From assembly GCA_029555965.1 (NCBI GenBank), contig JAKQHY010000035.1:1-64000 (forward strand): a DNA stretch of 64,000 nucleotides. Reading direction: 5' to 3'. Shown one piece after another: positions 8,430-17,568 of the stretch. This stretch comes from Chloroflexota bacterium (GTDB taxonomy: Bacteria > Chloroflexota > Anaerolineae > B4-G1 > SLSP01). The position numbers were made by a program, and so were the translations under genes. A model generated the notes under the pieces. That model saw only the letters and a program-made list of their open reading frames with translations. It ran no database searches and was not told the origin of the DNA. Each line of letters starts with the position of its first letter. The first letter of the stretch is position 1.

Positions 8430-9071
8430 ATGGCATTGCTTAATAATGAAATCGTTCAGCAGGTTCAGCAACGGTTGGCCGATCTACCCGATCCGGTAAA
8501 ACTGATGGTTTTCACTTCACCAGACCATTGCGACTACTGCAAGGAAATCGTGCAGTTGGCCGAAGAGGTTGCCGCCACCTCCGATAAACTCACGGCGGAA
8601 GTCTACGACATTCGGCAAGCGCCGGAACAAGCCCAAGCCCTGAACATCACCATGGCCCCAGTGATTGCGATGGTTGGCGCAAAGGACTATGGGCTGCGTT
8701 ACTACGGCATCCCGTCCGGCCACGAGTTTTCGACGTTGCTGGCTGGCATTGAGCGCGCCAGCTACGGCAAACCCGACCTGGATGAGCAGACGAAGACCTA
8801 CCTGGCCAGTCTTAGCCAGCCGGTGACGCTGCAAGTCTTCGTCACCCCCACCTGCCCCTACTGCCCGCGCGGCGCGATTCTGGCCTACGATATGGCCGTC
8901 GCCAGCGACAAGGTTGTCGCCGAAGTGGTGGAGTCTATGGAGTTCCAGGATTTGGCGATGCAATTCAACGTGATGGGCGTGCCGCTCACCGTCATCAACG
9001 GCAAAGAGCGCATCGAGGGCGCCGCGCCGCCGCCAATGGTGGTGGATGCTATCAAGAAGGTCCTGGCCTGA
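8430..9071 (+). CDS. Protein disulfide oxidoreductase with two thioredoxin folds
   Basis: A 213-residue cytoplasmic protein made of two glutaredoxin/thioredoxin-like halves. The N-terminal half carries Cys34-Asp-Tyr-Cys37 and the C-terminal half carries Cys142-Pro-Tyr-Cys145. The cis-proline loop is visible in G-V-P-L-T-V-I. This layout matches the PDO family known from thermophilic archaea and bacteria, where a partner thioredoxin reductase keeps PDO reduced. Such a reductase is the very next gene (17-base gap). The protein likely carries electrons from TrxB to protein disulfides and perhaps to the OsmC peroxidase downstream. Confidence 0.88.
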   Translation: MALLNNEIVQQVQQRLADLPDPVKLMVFTSPDHCDYCKEIVQLAEEVAATSDKLTAEVYDIRQAPEQAQALNITMAPVIAMVGAKDYGLRYYGIPSGHEFSTLLAGIERASYGKPDLDEQTKTYLASLSQPVTLQVFVTPTCPYCPRGAILAYDMAVASDKVVAEVVESMEFQDLAMQFNVMGVPLTVINGKERIEGAAPPPMVVDAIKKVLA

Positions 9072-9088
9072 GATCGTGGGGAGCACCT

Positions 9089-10069
9089 ATGTTTGATTTC
9101 ACCCTCACAGAAGAAAGTTCTGCCACCGCGCCTAGCGGCGGGCTGTACGATGTCATCATTATCGGCGGCGGCCCGGCCGGGATGACTACCGCAATTTATG
9201 CGTCGCGGGACGGGATGAAGGTGCTGGTATTGGAACGCGAGAGCACCGGCGGGCTGGCCGCCACCACCGAGAGGATCGAGAACTACCCCGGCTTCCCGGA
9301 TGGCGTCAGCGGGATGGAGTTGATGGAGCGTTTCCGCAAGCAAGCGGAGCGGTTTGGCAGCGAGATTGTCGAATTTGATGAGGTAGCCAGCGTGGAGCCG
9401 GTGGAAAAAGGTCTGATCAAAGTTCACACCGCCGAAGGCCACGTCTATGAGGGCAAAACCGTTGTGGTAAGCACCGGCAGCCGGCCCAAGAAGCTCGGCA
9501 TCCCCGGCGAGGACGAGTTCTACGGGCGCGGCGTGTCGTACTGCGCGACCTGCGACGGACCGTTCTTCAAGAATAAAAACGTGGTCATCGTCGGGGCGGG
9601 CAACTCCGGTCTCCAAGAAGGGCTGCAAGTCCTGGAATACGCCAAGAGCGTGACGTTCATCGAGTTCCTGCCGTACACGCGCGCGGAGCAGATTTTGCAG
9701 GATCGGGTCAAGGCCAGCCCCAAGACCACGCTGCTGTTCAATCATCGCGTGGCCGCCATCCAGGGCCAACAGACCGTCACCGGCGTTGTTGCAGTGGATC
9801 GGGAAAGCGGCGAAGAAAAGCTCATTCCGACCGACGGCGTCTTCATCTACGTGGGGTATTCGCCCATCAGCCAGTTTGTGACCGATCTGGTGGAGACGAA
9901 CCGGTGGGGTTACATCGTCAGCGACGCGCGGATGCGCACGAAGACGCTGGGGCTGTACGCCGTCGGCGACGTGCGCGCGGACAATCCGGCGCAGCTCACC
10001 GTGTCGGTGGGCAACGGGACGATTGCGGCGCTGGATATTCGGGATTTCATCCGAGAACTCAATAGTTAG
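9089..10069 (+). CDS. trxB: Thioredoxin-disulfide reductase
   Basis: A 326-residue flavoprotein with the FAD motif G-G-G-P-A-G (residues 26-31), the redox pair Cys152-Ala-Thr-Cys155, the second dinucleotide motif G-A-G-N-S-G (169-174) and the late FAD motif Y-A-V-G-D-V. It should reduce the CxxC pairs of the upstream disulfide oxidoreductase. The usual H-R-R-D-x-F-R-A motif that grips the NADPH 2'-phosphate reads E-F-L-P-Y-T-R-A (residues 192-199), so two of the three arginines are missing. NADH or another donor may therefore be used. The ribosome site GGGGAG is well placed. Confidence 0.92.
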   Translation: MFDFTLTEESSATAPSGGLYDVIIIGGGPAGMTTAIYASRDGMKVLVLERESTGGLAATTERIENYPGFPDGVSGMELMERFRKQAERFGSEIVEFDEVASVEPVEKGLIKVHTAEGHVYEGKTVVVSTGSRPKKLGIPGEDEFYGRGVSYCATCDGPFFKNKNVVIVGAGNSGLQEGLQVLEYAKSVTFIEFLPYTRAEQILQDRVKASPKTTLLFNHRVAAIQGQQTVTGVVAVDRESGEEKLIPTDGVFIYVGYSPISQFVTDLVETNRWGYIVSDARMRTKTLGLYAVGDVRADNPAQLTVSVGNGTIAALDIRDFIRELNS

Positions 10070-10077
10070 GCCAATGG

Positions 10078-10134
10078 CTCAACGGATTGAACGGATTCAA
10101 CGGAAAATCCGTTGAATCCGTTCAATCCGTTGAG
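10078..10134. repeat. Perfect mirrored 9-base repeat (27-base arms)
   Basis: Three units of AACGGATTN (arm 10078-10104) and their exact reverse complement (10108-10134) flank the loop AAA. It lies 9 bases after trxB and is followed by TTATTTT. It may terminate or attenuate transcription between trxB and the DUF2892 gene. The same left arm recurs exactly at 17569-17595. Confidence 0.9.
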
Positions 10135-10157
10135 GTTATTTTCAAACAGGGGGAATT

Positions 10158-10388
10158 ATGCAGCCAAATCTCAGTGATCGAGAGAAATTGTTGCGCACCA
10201 TTTTCGGTGTGTATTTGATGTTGTTGGGATTTCTTTTCATCCAAGGCGTCGCGGGTATCCTGTTGGGCATTGTGGGGTTGGCACTGCTGGCGACGGGCGC
10301 GCTGGGCTGGTGCCCGCTCTACGTCTGGCTGAAACGCTCCACCGCTCCGGCCATGTCGGAAGAACCGGCCGGTGAGGATAAGGCATGA
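10158..10388 (+). CDS. DUF2892 (YgaP-like) small membrane protein
   Basis: A 76-residue protein with two membrane helices (about residues 15-33 and 35-53), preceded by the typical N-terminal segment S-D-R-E-K-L-L-R-T-I-F-G and including G-W-C-P-L-Y, which is common in the YgaP transmembrane family. Relatives often sit beside rhodanese, thioredoxin or sulfur-handling genes, which agrees with this redox setting. It has no rhodanese domain itself. Its stop codon overlaps the start of the cupin gene. Confidence 0.82.
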   Translation: MQPNLSDREKLLRTIFGVYLMLLGFLFIQGVAGILLGIVGLALLATGALGWCPLYVWLKRSTAPAMSEEPAGEDKA

Positions 10389-10726
10389 TGTTGCTCAAGG
10401 ACATCGCCCAAAGTCAGGCGCAATCCACCGCGCCGGGGATCGGCATCCACTGGCTCATCACCCGCAAGGAAGGCGCGCCCAACTTCACGATGCGCGTCAT
10501 CGAGATCGCGCCGGGCGTGGTGTTTGCACCCCACCAGCATCCCTACGAGCACGAGATTTACGTGTTGGAAGGGCGGGGCGTCGTCACCAATCCGGCGGGC
10601 GATGTGGGGGCTATGCAGCCGGGCGTCTATCTGCTGGTGCCGCCGGACGAGCCGCACGGCTATCGGAACACCGGCGAGCAGACGTTAAAGTTCATCTGCG
10701 TTATTCCCAATCCGCAGGAGGCATGA
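10385..10726 (+). CDS. Cupin-domain protein
   Basis: A single-cupin protein of 113 residues. The metal-binding first motif is seen as H-Q-H-P-Y-E-H-E and the second as P-P-D-E-P-H-G-Y. Single cupins bind Fe, Mn or Zn and can act as dioxygenases, isomerases or sensors; nothing fixes the substrate. The start ATG overlaps the preceding stop by four bases, so it is translationally coupled and belongs to the redox cluster. Confidence 0.85.
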   Translation: MMLLKDIAQSQAQSTAPGIGIHWLITRKEGAPNFTMRVIEIAPGVVFAPHQHPYEHEIYVLEGRGVVTNPAGDVGAMQPGVYLLVPPDEPHGYRNTGEQTLKFICVIPNPQEA

Positions 10727-10727
10727 G

Positions 10728-11192
10728 ATGGCAAACGTTCAAGTGAGCTGGATCGGGCCGGGATTGCGGATGATCGGCGACGTGGAAAACGGCCCGGCGA
10801 TTATCCTGGATTCCAACCACCCGGAGTACGGCAGTCACACCGGGCCTTCGCCGATGGAACTCATTCTGTTGGGGTTGGCGGGCTGCACGGCCATGGATGT
10901 CATCACCATTATGGAAAAGAAGCGGCAACCGTTGACCAATTTGCAGGTCAAGGTGGCGGCGGAACGCGCCGAGACGCATCCGATGGTGTACACCCAGATC
11001 CACCTGGAATACATTGCCTATGGCAGCGGGGTGGACGAAGCCGCGCTGGCGCGCGCGATCAAGTTGTCAGAGGAAAAGTACTGCTCGGTCAACGCGATGT
11101 TGAGCAAAACGGCGGAGATCACCACGTCCTATCGCCTTGTCGCAGCGCCCAATCCGGGGAAGCCCGGCGCCATAGCGCCCAGCAGCGACTAA
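10728..11192 (+). CDS. OsmC-family thiol peroxidase
   Basis: The 154 residues match OsmC/Ohr-like proteins of the YhfA-type branch. The two reactive cysteines are Cys53 (in L-A-G-C-T-A-M-D) and Cys119 (in E-K-Y-C-S-V). These enzymes reduce organic hydroperoxides with electrons from dithiols. In this cluster the reductant could be the PDO/TrxB pair. The start has AGGAGG six bases upstream, placed inside the end of the cupin gene. A strong terminator follows. Confidence 0.9.
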   Translation: MANVQVSWIGPGLRMIGDVENGPAIILDSNHPEYGSHTGPSPMELILLGLAGCTAMDVITIMEKKRQPLTNLQVKVAAERAETHPMVYTQIHLEYIAYGSGVDEAALARAIKLSEEKYCSVNAMLSKTAEITTSYRLVAAPNPGKPGAIAPSSD

Positions 11193-11206
11193 CCTAATAA
11201 AAACAG

Positions 11207-11234
11207 AGAGAGGCAACCCGAAGGTTGCCTCTCT
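11207..11234. terminator. Rho-independent terminator after the redox cluster
   Basis: A perfect 12-base stem (AGAGAGGCAACC) closes on the tetraloop CGAA. It sits between convergent genes and is followed by TTGCTTTT on the plus strand, so it can serve both directions. Confidence 0.92.
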
Positions 11235-11251
11235 TGCTTTTCCAGGCAAAG

Positions 11252-11560
11252 CTACAGTTGGAACGCGCCGCGCGCTCTGACGATCTTCTGGTGATACCCT
11301 TTGGTGTAAAGCAGCAGGCGGCGCTTGGCCTCTTCCCATTGCAGAGATGTAAGGAACAACTCCATGGTTTGAAAATCATCTCCCACGATGCCAATGCTCA
11401 CCTGCGGCCAATCGCCATATACGGTGTACCAGGCCTCAGTCAAGCGCAGTCCCGCCTGCTGCAATATCGCCGGGAATTCCTGCGTGACAAAAGAGAAGTA
11501 GTCCTCTTCCTGACCCGACTTAATATCCCAAGTCAACAACAGTTTGACCGGTGCGCGCAC
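11252..11560 (-). CDS. Small dimeric alpha/beta-barrel-like protein of unknown role
   Basis: A 102-residue protein starting at GTG, with GGAGTG six bases upstream. The pattern (K-L-L-L-T-W-D-I-K, then a helix, then W-Y-T-V-Y-G, then a helix and a closing strand) fits the ferredoxin-like fold of the antibiotic-biosynthesis-monooxygenase/NIPSNAP superfamily. No catalytic residue can be identified. It stands alone between two terminators. Confidence 0.5.
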   Translation of the reverse strand: MRAPVKLLLTWDIKSGQEEDYFSFVTQEFPAILQQAGLRLTEAWYTVYGDWPQVSIGIVGDDFQTMELFLTSLQWEEAKRRLLLYTKGYHQKIVRARGAFQL

Positions 11561-11733
11561 GGTTCACTCCATAAAAAAGGTGATGAGAAATGGATAACGG
11601 GAAACCGGCCATTGGCAAGAGGAATGAGGGGCTGCGACGGCTTCTTGATTGCCAATTTTAGGCTTCGGATTTCCACGCTCTCACCCTCAGTCTATCACAA
11701 GGCGGGATTTTTAGCAATTTCTGTCCAAAACAA

Positions 11734-11758
11734 AGGGCCGGAGATAAACTCCGGCCCT
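11734..11758 (-). terminator. Rho-independent terminator of the DUF11 giant gene
   Basis: A perfect 10-base stem (AGGGCCGGAG / CTCCGGCCCT) closes a 5-base loop, followed on the minus strand by TTTGTTTTGG. It lies 25 bases past the stop codon. Confidence 0.88.
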
Positions 11759-11782
11759 GAGTATGCTCAAGCCTGGCCCTGA

Positions 11783-14700
11783 CTACTGCGTATTCCGCAG
11801 CACCAGCGGTAGGTAGATATAATGACCGCCTGACGTAATCGTGAAGGTTGCCGACACGATTGCCGAGGCATGGAGTGGATCGTCGCTGGTGATCTGCAAG
11901 TTGGCCGTGTAGGTATTGGCAGTCAAACCGGCCGGGTCAAAACTGACGATCACGTTCGCCTGACCTGACGGCGCAGTGGTCTGTGGGTCGCTGACGGAAA
12001 CTGCCAACCAGTCCGCCGTGCTGCTGATACTCCAGTGCAGGTCGGCCACAGCGGCTGTGTTCTGAATGGTCAAGGAGCGCGTCAACACAGCGGTTGAACC
12101 CTCCGCGGCTTCCGCTGCAAGGCTGGTCGGCGCCCAGGCCAACGTGGGCGCGAGGATATTCAGCGTCACATCCACCACCACCGGCGCGTCATTCCCCGTG
12201 ATCACCAGGGTCGTCGTGTACGTCGAACCCGGCATCAGGCCAGCAGCGTCGAAAGCCAGCTCGACGCGATCCTGCTCCCCTGGCATAAGAGTGCCTGAAG
12301 CCTGGGGCAACAACAACATCATCGTGCCCGGTATCAGGGTTGGCGTCAACCATGCGCGCTCCGGCGATTCGGCCAGGTCCCAGTTCAGGATGTCTGTGGC
12401 TCCCGCGCCGTTGGAGATGGTCAATGTCCGCGTAGTGTAGCCGTCGGCGAGCAGTTCCACGGTCACAGCCATGGCCGACACCTGGAGATCAGGCTCGCCG
12501 GTGACGGTGATGGGGTACGTTTCGACCACAGAGCCGAGTTGATTCGTGGCGGTCATGATCACCATGTAGGTGCCGCTCATCTGATAGGTCGTGTTGACCA
12601 GCCCAGAGCTTGGCAGCGTCCCACTGGCAGAAGCGCCATTCCCAAGGGTGATGACGAAGTTGATCGGGGCGGAACCCTCAGCGCCCAGATTGAAATAGAC
12701 CTGCTTGGGCGCAACATAAGGCGGAACACCACTTTGAATGGTCGGTTCCAACACCAGGTTGTGGGGAGCCGTGCCGCCCACAAACACTACATTGCTCGCT
12801 TCCGAGGGCGTCTGATCGCTCCATCCCCAGGCAACATTCGAGAACGTCGCCCCCTGGGGCAAGGCGCCCAAGCGCGCTACAATCTGGAGGGTATGCGTCG
12901 CTACATGCTGATCAATCGGACCTACGGTACAGGTCAAGGTTCCCCCGGTGAGCGTCGCCGGGATACTGCCCTCGCTATGCACGCAACCGGGCGCGCTCTG
13001 GACGGTGAGATAGTTGTCAAGGGTATCGGTGAGGACCACATGCGTCAGAGTACCCCCACCGATATTTTCCAAGACAAGTGTATAGGTAATCAGCGCATTG
13101 GCCGCAAGCGACGGCGCGGAAACCGATTTCACCAAACGCAGGTCGTGATCATTGATGGTCACATCCACCGGGTAGAAGTATTCCGTCTCGTCATCCGGCT
13201 GCGCGTCGTTGAGGCGGCGGGAGCTGATTTCCAGGTCGCCGGCGTCAAAGACGACCCACTGACCCGGCTCGTCTTTGGCTCGCACGGTCAAATGGACCAC
13301 GCCGCCGCGCCCAGCTCTCAGATCGCCAATCTCCCAGGTAACGATGCCGCCCGCTTCTGCACCTTCAGGCGCGCTGACAAAACTTACCACATTGGTAGGC
13401 AGATGAACCTTGAAGACCACATCATTTGCCGTAGCCGTGCCCCGGTTCTGGTAAGCTAATTCATACGTGATGAGATCGTCCGGCGCAACGTTGTTGTATT
13501 CAGGATGCGCCACCACCAACGTCTGCGTCAGGCTCAGGCGCGGGCGCGAAATCACCAATGGCACATCCACGGTGCCAGGGCGATAGGGAACGGTTCCATC
13601 CCCATCACTGCCCGTGGTATTGACGATCACGGTATTCTCAGTACCGGCCACGGTTCCCCAAACTTGCACGCTGCCACTGCCGTCGATCGCGAAGGACATA
13701 CACTTCCAGTAGACATCAGTGCCGCCGGAGGCGCCTGGTTGTGTGCCAAAAGTGGAGCCGGCCAAGCAGCCGCTGATGTCACTTTGTGTGTAGCCTTCCA
13801 AGACGATGCCAGAAGGCAGGCGATCTGTGATGACCGCATTCTGCACCGGCGCTTCCCCGGTGTTGGTGTAATAGATCGTGTAGGTCAAAACACGGCCGGG
13901 GAAAGCGATGACATCGCTGGGGAGTTTATAGGTCTCAATACTGCCCTTCCAGAGGTCATGCTTAAAGGTGGGGACTTCATGGATCTGATCACAGGCAATA
14001 TCCAGGTAGTTCTCGTAATGGTCAGCGTTGACATCAACCCGCAAAGTCAATTCGCTGGGCGTGACTATCTCGCCCGGGGCAAGGGAGAAGGGATTGTTAA
14101 CCCAAGTCGCCGCAGCATTGCCCAGGTCGGTCCAATCGCTGCCCCCGGACAGGAAAGACAACTTGCTTCCTTCCCAGGTGTCCGTAATGACACAGCCGGT
14201 AGCTGTAAAGTTCCCCGTATTCTGCACAGTAAAGTTATAGAGCACCGGGTTGCCCGCATCGGGAGCCGTCGTGGAGGTACTTGTTTTCATCATGACCGCC
14301 TGCGGTCGTAACACATCCACCACCACACTGTCGGTCTTGGAGGTTGCGCCCTCACTTGCCAGTTCCACGAGGCTCTCCAGCTCAGCCACTGCGTAATTCA
14401 AGGGGGCCTTTACCCGCACGGTCACCTGAATCTGCCGCAGGGTGTTGGCCGGCGCCAGGCCCGTGAAAATGTGATCCGAGCCATCCGACTGCGTCGCGTC
14501 CCCCGTAACCGAGACAAACGTAAGGTTGGGATCGTAATCAAAAGTCAGCGTGATGGGGCGATTGGTCGGGCCAACATTGGTATAGACCACCGTGTAGACA
14601 AACTGGTCGCTGGCATACGTAGACTCCGGCCCGCTGACCTCTACCATCAAGTTAGCCACATCCAAGGGAGTCACCACCACCTGCTCGCGTGCAGGCGCAG

Positions 14701-17404
14701 TAGTTTCGAGACTATCCCACAGCATTTGGTTGGTCAGCGTGATCACGCCATCGGGCAGCGGATCCTGTACTTGCAAGGTCAATAAGATTTGCCCACTGGT
14801 GTTCGCTACACTGCCGATATCCCACATCAACTGGTGGTTGTCGGTGTCTACCATGTCCGGGGCGGGCGTCGCGCCGCGATAGGTCAAGTAGGTATCGTAA
14901 GTATCCGTGATGACCACACCCGTGTAATCGTTGATGCCGCTGCTGTCTGTATAAGCTAACGTATAGGTGATGTAATCGCCGGGTTCAACGACCAATTGCC
15001 AGGGCGTATTGGTCGCTTCCAGGCCCAAGATTCGCATACATTGCGCGCCGCAGTTGACCGGATCGGGAATTCCGTCCGGAACCAGGCTGTAGTGACGCTC
15101 GCCCTCAACCTCGCCAGATTTCGTGGTGTAGTCGGCGATCGTAGCATGGTTCGTCACGTACCCAGGGACCACGGCATCCGTCACGTCTGCGCGATAATCC
15201 AAGCTATAGGCGGCGCCTTTCGGCACCCCATAGAGCGTCCAGCAAATTGTCCCGCCACTCCCCAGCGCCGGGGGCGTGTAAGCAGGACAGGTCGCCGCCG
15301 GGGCGCACCCATTATCCTGACCAAAGACCAGACCCTTGGGCAAGGTATCACATACCTTTAACTCATGCGCCCGAATCGCTGTGGCGGCATTCCCGGCGCC
15401 GTTGTTGGTGAACGAGATCCGCAAGTTAACCGTTCCGCCGACCTCGCGCGGAATGTTCCCATCCGTGCGGGTGGTGGCGAAATTATCGGCCATAAACGGC
15501 TGAATGACATTGAAGTTAGCGTTGTCAACTTTGTTGGACACAGTGTAAGACGAACCCGCCGGCGCAGTCCAGCGCACGATGACGCCGGTATTGGCAATCG
15601 CGGTTGCAACCGCAGCCTTCATGTTCGCCGCGGTTTCATGAACCGCCTTATCCCGGAAATCCCAACCGGTGTTGAGCGTGACAAACGTTGCCGTTACCCA
15701 ACGAGGCGTTGGACTCTGCGCCAGAGTCGCCAGGCTCCACCCCAGACTCTCGTGATATTCACCAGAGGTTGCCGGCCCTTCCGCTACCCGTTGGTCAACC
15801 AGGGTGCCGCCTACTACCGCCAACGTGCCCGGCATGTAACGGAAGCCCAGCGGCAAGGTATCGGTAAGTATCGGGGATTGTAGCGTCGTGTTGGCGCCCT
15901 GCTTGAGCACCACAGTGTACGTGACGCGGTCGCCCATCGTCACATTGGTGCCAGGGGACGCGGTCTTGACCAGGGCCACTCCAGGACGTAAGACGCCGTC
16001 AAGACGGTACCCCAGGTAACGCCCTTCACCGATCACGTCACCGGCGAATGTATCATAGCGCATCGCCGCGGTGTAGGTAAATTCACGACCAATGGTAAAT
16101 GAGCCAGCCAGAGTGGCCGTCACGACCGCCTGCCATGATTGGTTGGCAGCCAGGGCATTGGGCAAATTCCACACAACGTACGTCACTCCCCCAGGGCCGG
16201 CAGAGACTGCGCCAGCGCCGGTGTTCTGCCCAGACGAGGTCTGATGAGTGAGACCTGGCCCCAACGTGGCCGTGAAAACCCCATCATAGGCGACGGGCCG
16301 ATTGCCATTGGCGCTGTTGAAGATCAAGCGCACCTGTCCGTTTCCTTCGCCAATACCGTTGGCATCGAGATACACCGGGTTGCCAAAGGAGAAGGTTACC
16401 TCTGGGCGCACCAACTCGATTTGCGAAGCGGGCGTCACATCCGAAAGGAAATGGTAGGCCGGCGCACAAACCGTCTCGTTACACCAACGCAGAATGGCCT
16501 GCGCTATTTGATCAGTCCCATGCGTGAGATCGTCGCCAGTCACCGGACGACGCTGCGATTGCCGGGCATAAATGGTGATCGCCACCGTCTCGGTAATGGC
16601 CGAAGCGTCCCGATCACCGAGATTGGGGAAGGTCACCAACACCCCCTCATAGTTGCCGGTAGGGATGGCCGTGTCATACCCTCGCAGTGTGGCAGCAGTG
16701 CCGGTGTACACATTGGCCCAGGCAGGCTCCGAAGCATAGGGCGACAGACCTAAACGCAGCACGACCTTGGGCGTCACGGTATAAACTGCCATCCCCTGGG
16801 GGATGGGGTAGTTCACAGTCACCGTGACCAGCTCGCCCGCGACAGCCGCCTGGATGGGATTATTGGGCACCACCAGAGAAGTTGTCGTCTGTTTTGAGGC
16901 CGTGGTGTTGCGCACGTAATGGGTGCCGCTACGCGATGGCGTCGTGCTTGCCCCATCAAGGTCTAGCTGGGCGCTATAGGTCAGTTGATCATGCACCACG
17001 GTTCCCACGGCCAACTGCGCCGTCACGGTATAGTTGACATTGGAACCCGCAGAGAAATTGGTAAGCGCCCAGGTAACAATGTTACCATTCACAGCGTAGT
17101 TGGGAGTGGCCGAGACAAAGTCCATCTGCGTGGGCAAGGTGAAGGTCAAGACGCCATTTGCCGGGTCGCCCGTATTGCGGAAACGGATAGTATATTGTAC
17201 CAGGGTGTCCATAGCCACATCCCCGGTAGGAGCAACCTGAATAGCATCCATCGCCGGCGTGGGCGCCCAGAAGGGGGCCGCCCATCCCCCTCCGCTCCAC
17301 AACGCCAGGCCCATCAACGTGAAAGCCAACACGAAAACGAAGCTGATCCCTTTTAAGGGGACCGAGTGACCCAAAACACTCAAGGCATTTCTACGAGCTA
17401 ACAT
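11783..17404 (-). CDS. Giant DUF11-repeat surface protein
   Basis: A 1873-residue exported protein. Residues about 18-44 form the signal peptide. About ten consecutive 120-150-residue beta domains follow, most of the DUF11/conserved-repeat type, with the repeated pattern I-T-Y-T-L-x-Y-x-N-x-G, then V-x-I-T-D-T-L, up to about residue 1520. A PKD-like domain (T-Y-x-M-S-G-T-Y) comes next. Two BACON/Ig-like domains (L-N-W-D-L-A, then L-H-W-S-I-S-S-T-A-D-W-L) finish the array. The protein ends Y-I-Y-L-P-L-V-L-R-N-T-Q, a C-terminus I recognise from many secreted Chloroflexota proteins. It is probably a cell-surface or matrix stalk. The start has AGGAGG five bases upstream; the gene has its own terminator. 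Confidence 0.85.
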   Translation of the reverse strand: MLARRNALSVLGHSVPLKGISFVFVLAFTLMGLALWSGGGWAAPFWAPTPAMDAIQVAPTGDVAMDTLVQYTIRFRNTGDPANGVLTFTLPTQMDFVSATPNYAVNGNIVTWALTNFSAGSNVNYTVTAQLAVGTVVHDQLTYSAQLDLDGASTTPSRSGTHYVRNTTASKQTTTSLVVPNNPIQAAVAGELVTVTVNYPIPQGMAVYTVTPKVVLRLGLSPYASEPAWANVYTGTAATLRGYDTAIPTGNYEGVLVTFPNLGDRDASAITETVAITIYARQSQRRPVTGDDLTHGTDQIAQAILRWCNETVCAPAYHFLSDVTPASQIELVRPEVTFSFGNPVYLDANGIGEGNGQVRLIFNSANGNRPVAYDGVFTATLGPGLTHQTSSGQNTGAGAVSAGPGGVTYVVWNLPNALAANQSWQAVVTATLAGSFTIGREFTYTAAMRYDTFAGDVIGEGRYLGYRLDGVLRPGVALVKTASPGTNVTMGDRVTYTVVLKQGANTTLQSPILTDTLPLGFRYMPGTLAVVGGTLVDQRVAEGPATSGEYHESLGWSLATLAQSPTPRWVTATFVTLNTGWDFRDKAVHETAANMKAAVATAIANTGVIVRWTAPAGSSYTVSNKVDNANFNVIQPFMADNFATTRTDGNIPREVGGTVNLRISFTNNGAGNAATAIRAHELKVCDTLPKGLVFGQDNGCAPAATCPAYTPPALGSGGTICWTLYGVPKGAAYSLDYRADVTDAVVPGYVTNHATIADYTTKSGEVEGERHYSLVPDGIPDPVNCGAQCMRILGLEATNTPWQLVVEPGDYITYTLAYTDSSGINDYTGVVITDTYDTYLTYRGATPAPDMVDTDNHQLMWDIGSVANTSGQILLTLQVQDPLPDGVITLTNQMLWDSLETTAPAREQVVVTPLDVANLMVEVSGPESTYASDQFVYTVVYTNVGPTNRPITLTFDYDPNLTFVSVTGDATQSDGSDHIFTGLAPANTLRQIQVTVRVKAPLNYAVAELESLVELASEGATSKTDSVVVDVLRPQAVMMKTSTSTTAPDAGNPVLYNFTVQNTGNFTATGCVITDTWEGSKLSFLSGGSDWTDLGNAAATWVNNPFSLAPGEIVTPSELTLRVDVNADHYENYLDIACDQIHEVPTFKHDLWKGSIETYKLPSDVIAFPGRVLTYTIYYTNTGEAPVQNAVITDRLPSGIVLEGYTQSDISGCLAGSTFGTQPGASGGTDVYWKCMSFAIDGSGSVQVWGTVAGTENTVIVNTTGSDGDGTVPYRPGTVDVPLVISRPRLSLTQTLVVAHPEYNNVAPDDLITYELAYQNRGTATANDVVFKVHLPTNVVSFVSAPEGAEAGGIVTWEIGDLRAGRGGVVHLTVRAKDEPGQWVVFDAGDLEISSRRLNDAQPDDETEYFYPVDVTINDHDLRLVKSVSAPSLAANALITYTLVLENIGGGTLTHVVLTDTLDNYLTVQSAPGCVHSEGSIPATLTGGTLTCTVGPIDQHVATHTLQIVARLGALPQGATFSNVAWGWSDQTPSEASNVVFVGGTAPHNLVLEPTIQSGVPPYVAPKQVYFNLGAEGSAPINFVITLGNGASASGTLPSSGLVNTTYQMSGTYMVIMTATNQLGSVVETYPITVTGEPDLQVSAMAVTVELLADGYTTRTLTISNGAGATDILNWDLAESPERAWLTPTLIPGTMMLLLPQASGTLMPGEQDRVELAFDAAGLMPGSTYTTTLVITGNDAPVVVDVTLNILAPTLAWAPTSLAAEAAEGSTAVLTRSLTIQNTAAVADLHWSISSTADWLAVSVSDPQTTAPSGQANVIVSFDPAGLTANTYTANLQITSDDPLHASAIVSATFTITSGGHYIYLPLVLRNTQ

Positions 17405-17449
17405 AGTATCCTCCTATTTGATATCGTTGGTGACTCCCTTGAAAATAGC

Positions 17450-17505
17450 CACAGAGATCACAGAGTTCACAGAGAAAACCCTTTGTGTCCTTCGTGTCCT
17501 TTGTG
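17450..17505. repeat. Mirrored 9-base-period repeat (CACAGAG / CTTTGTG)
   Basis: CACAGAG occurs at 17450, 17459 and 17468, and its near reverse complement (CTTTGTG, CTTCGTG, CTTTGTG) occurs at 17481, 17490 and 17499. Both halves have an exact 9-base step. Confidence 0.85.
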
Positions 17506-17512
17506 GTGAAAA

Positions 17513-17561
17513 TTTTCATCCAACCGCTGGTGAACCGCCGGTTAATGATGAATTCCTCTGA
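17513..17561. repeat. 49-base direct repeat, copy 1
   Basis: This copy matches 17635-17683 with three differences. The pair flanks the AACGGATTN hairpin upstream of the DUF11 gene and contains a small dyad (ACCGCTGGTGAACCGCCGGT). Confidence 0.88.
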
Positions 17562-17568
17562 AAATAGC

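Noticed and set aside
12539-16753. Long rightward frames opposite the DUF11 gene (12539, 13505, 16139)
   Set aside because: They are antisense shadows of a G+C-rich coding strand: basic, low-complexity products, no ribosome sites, no recognisable domains.
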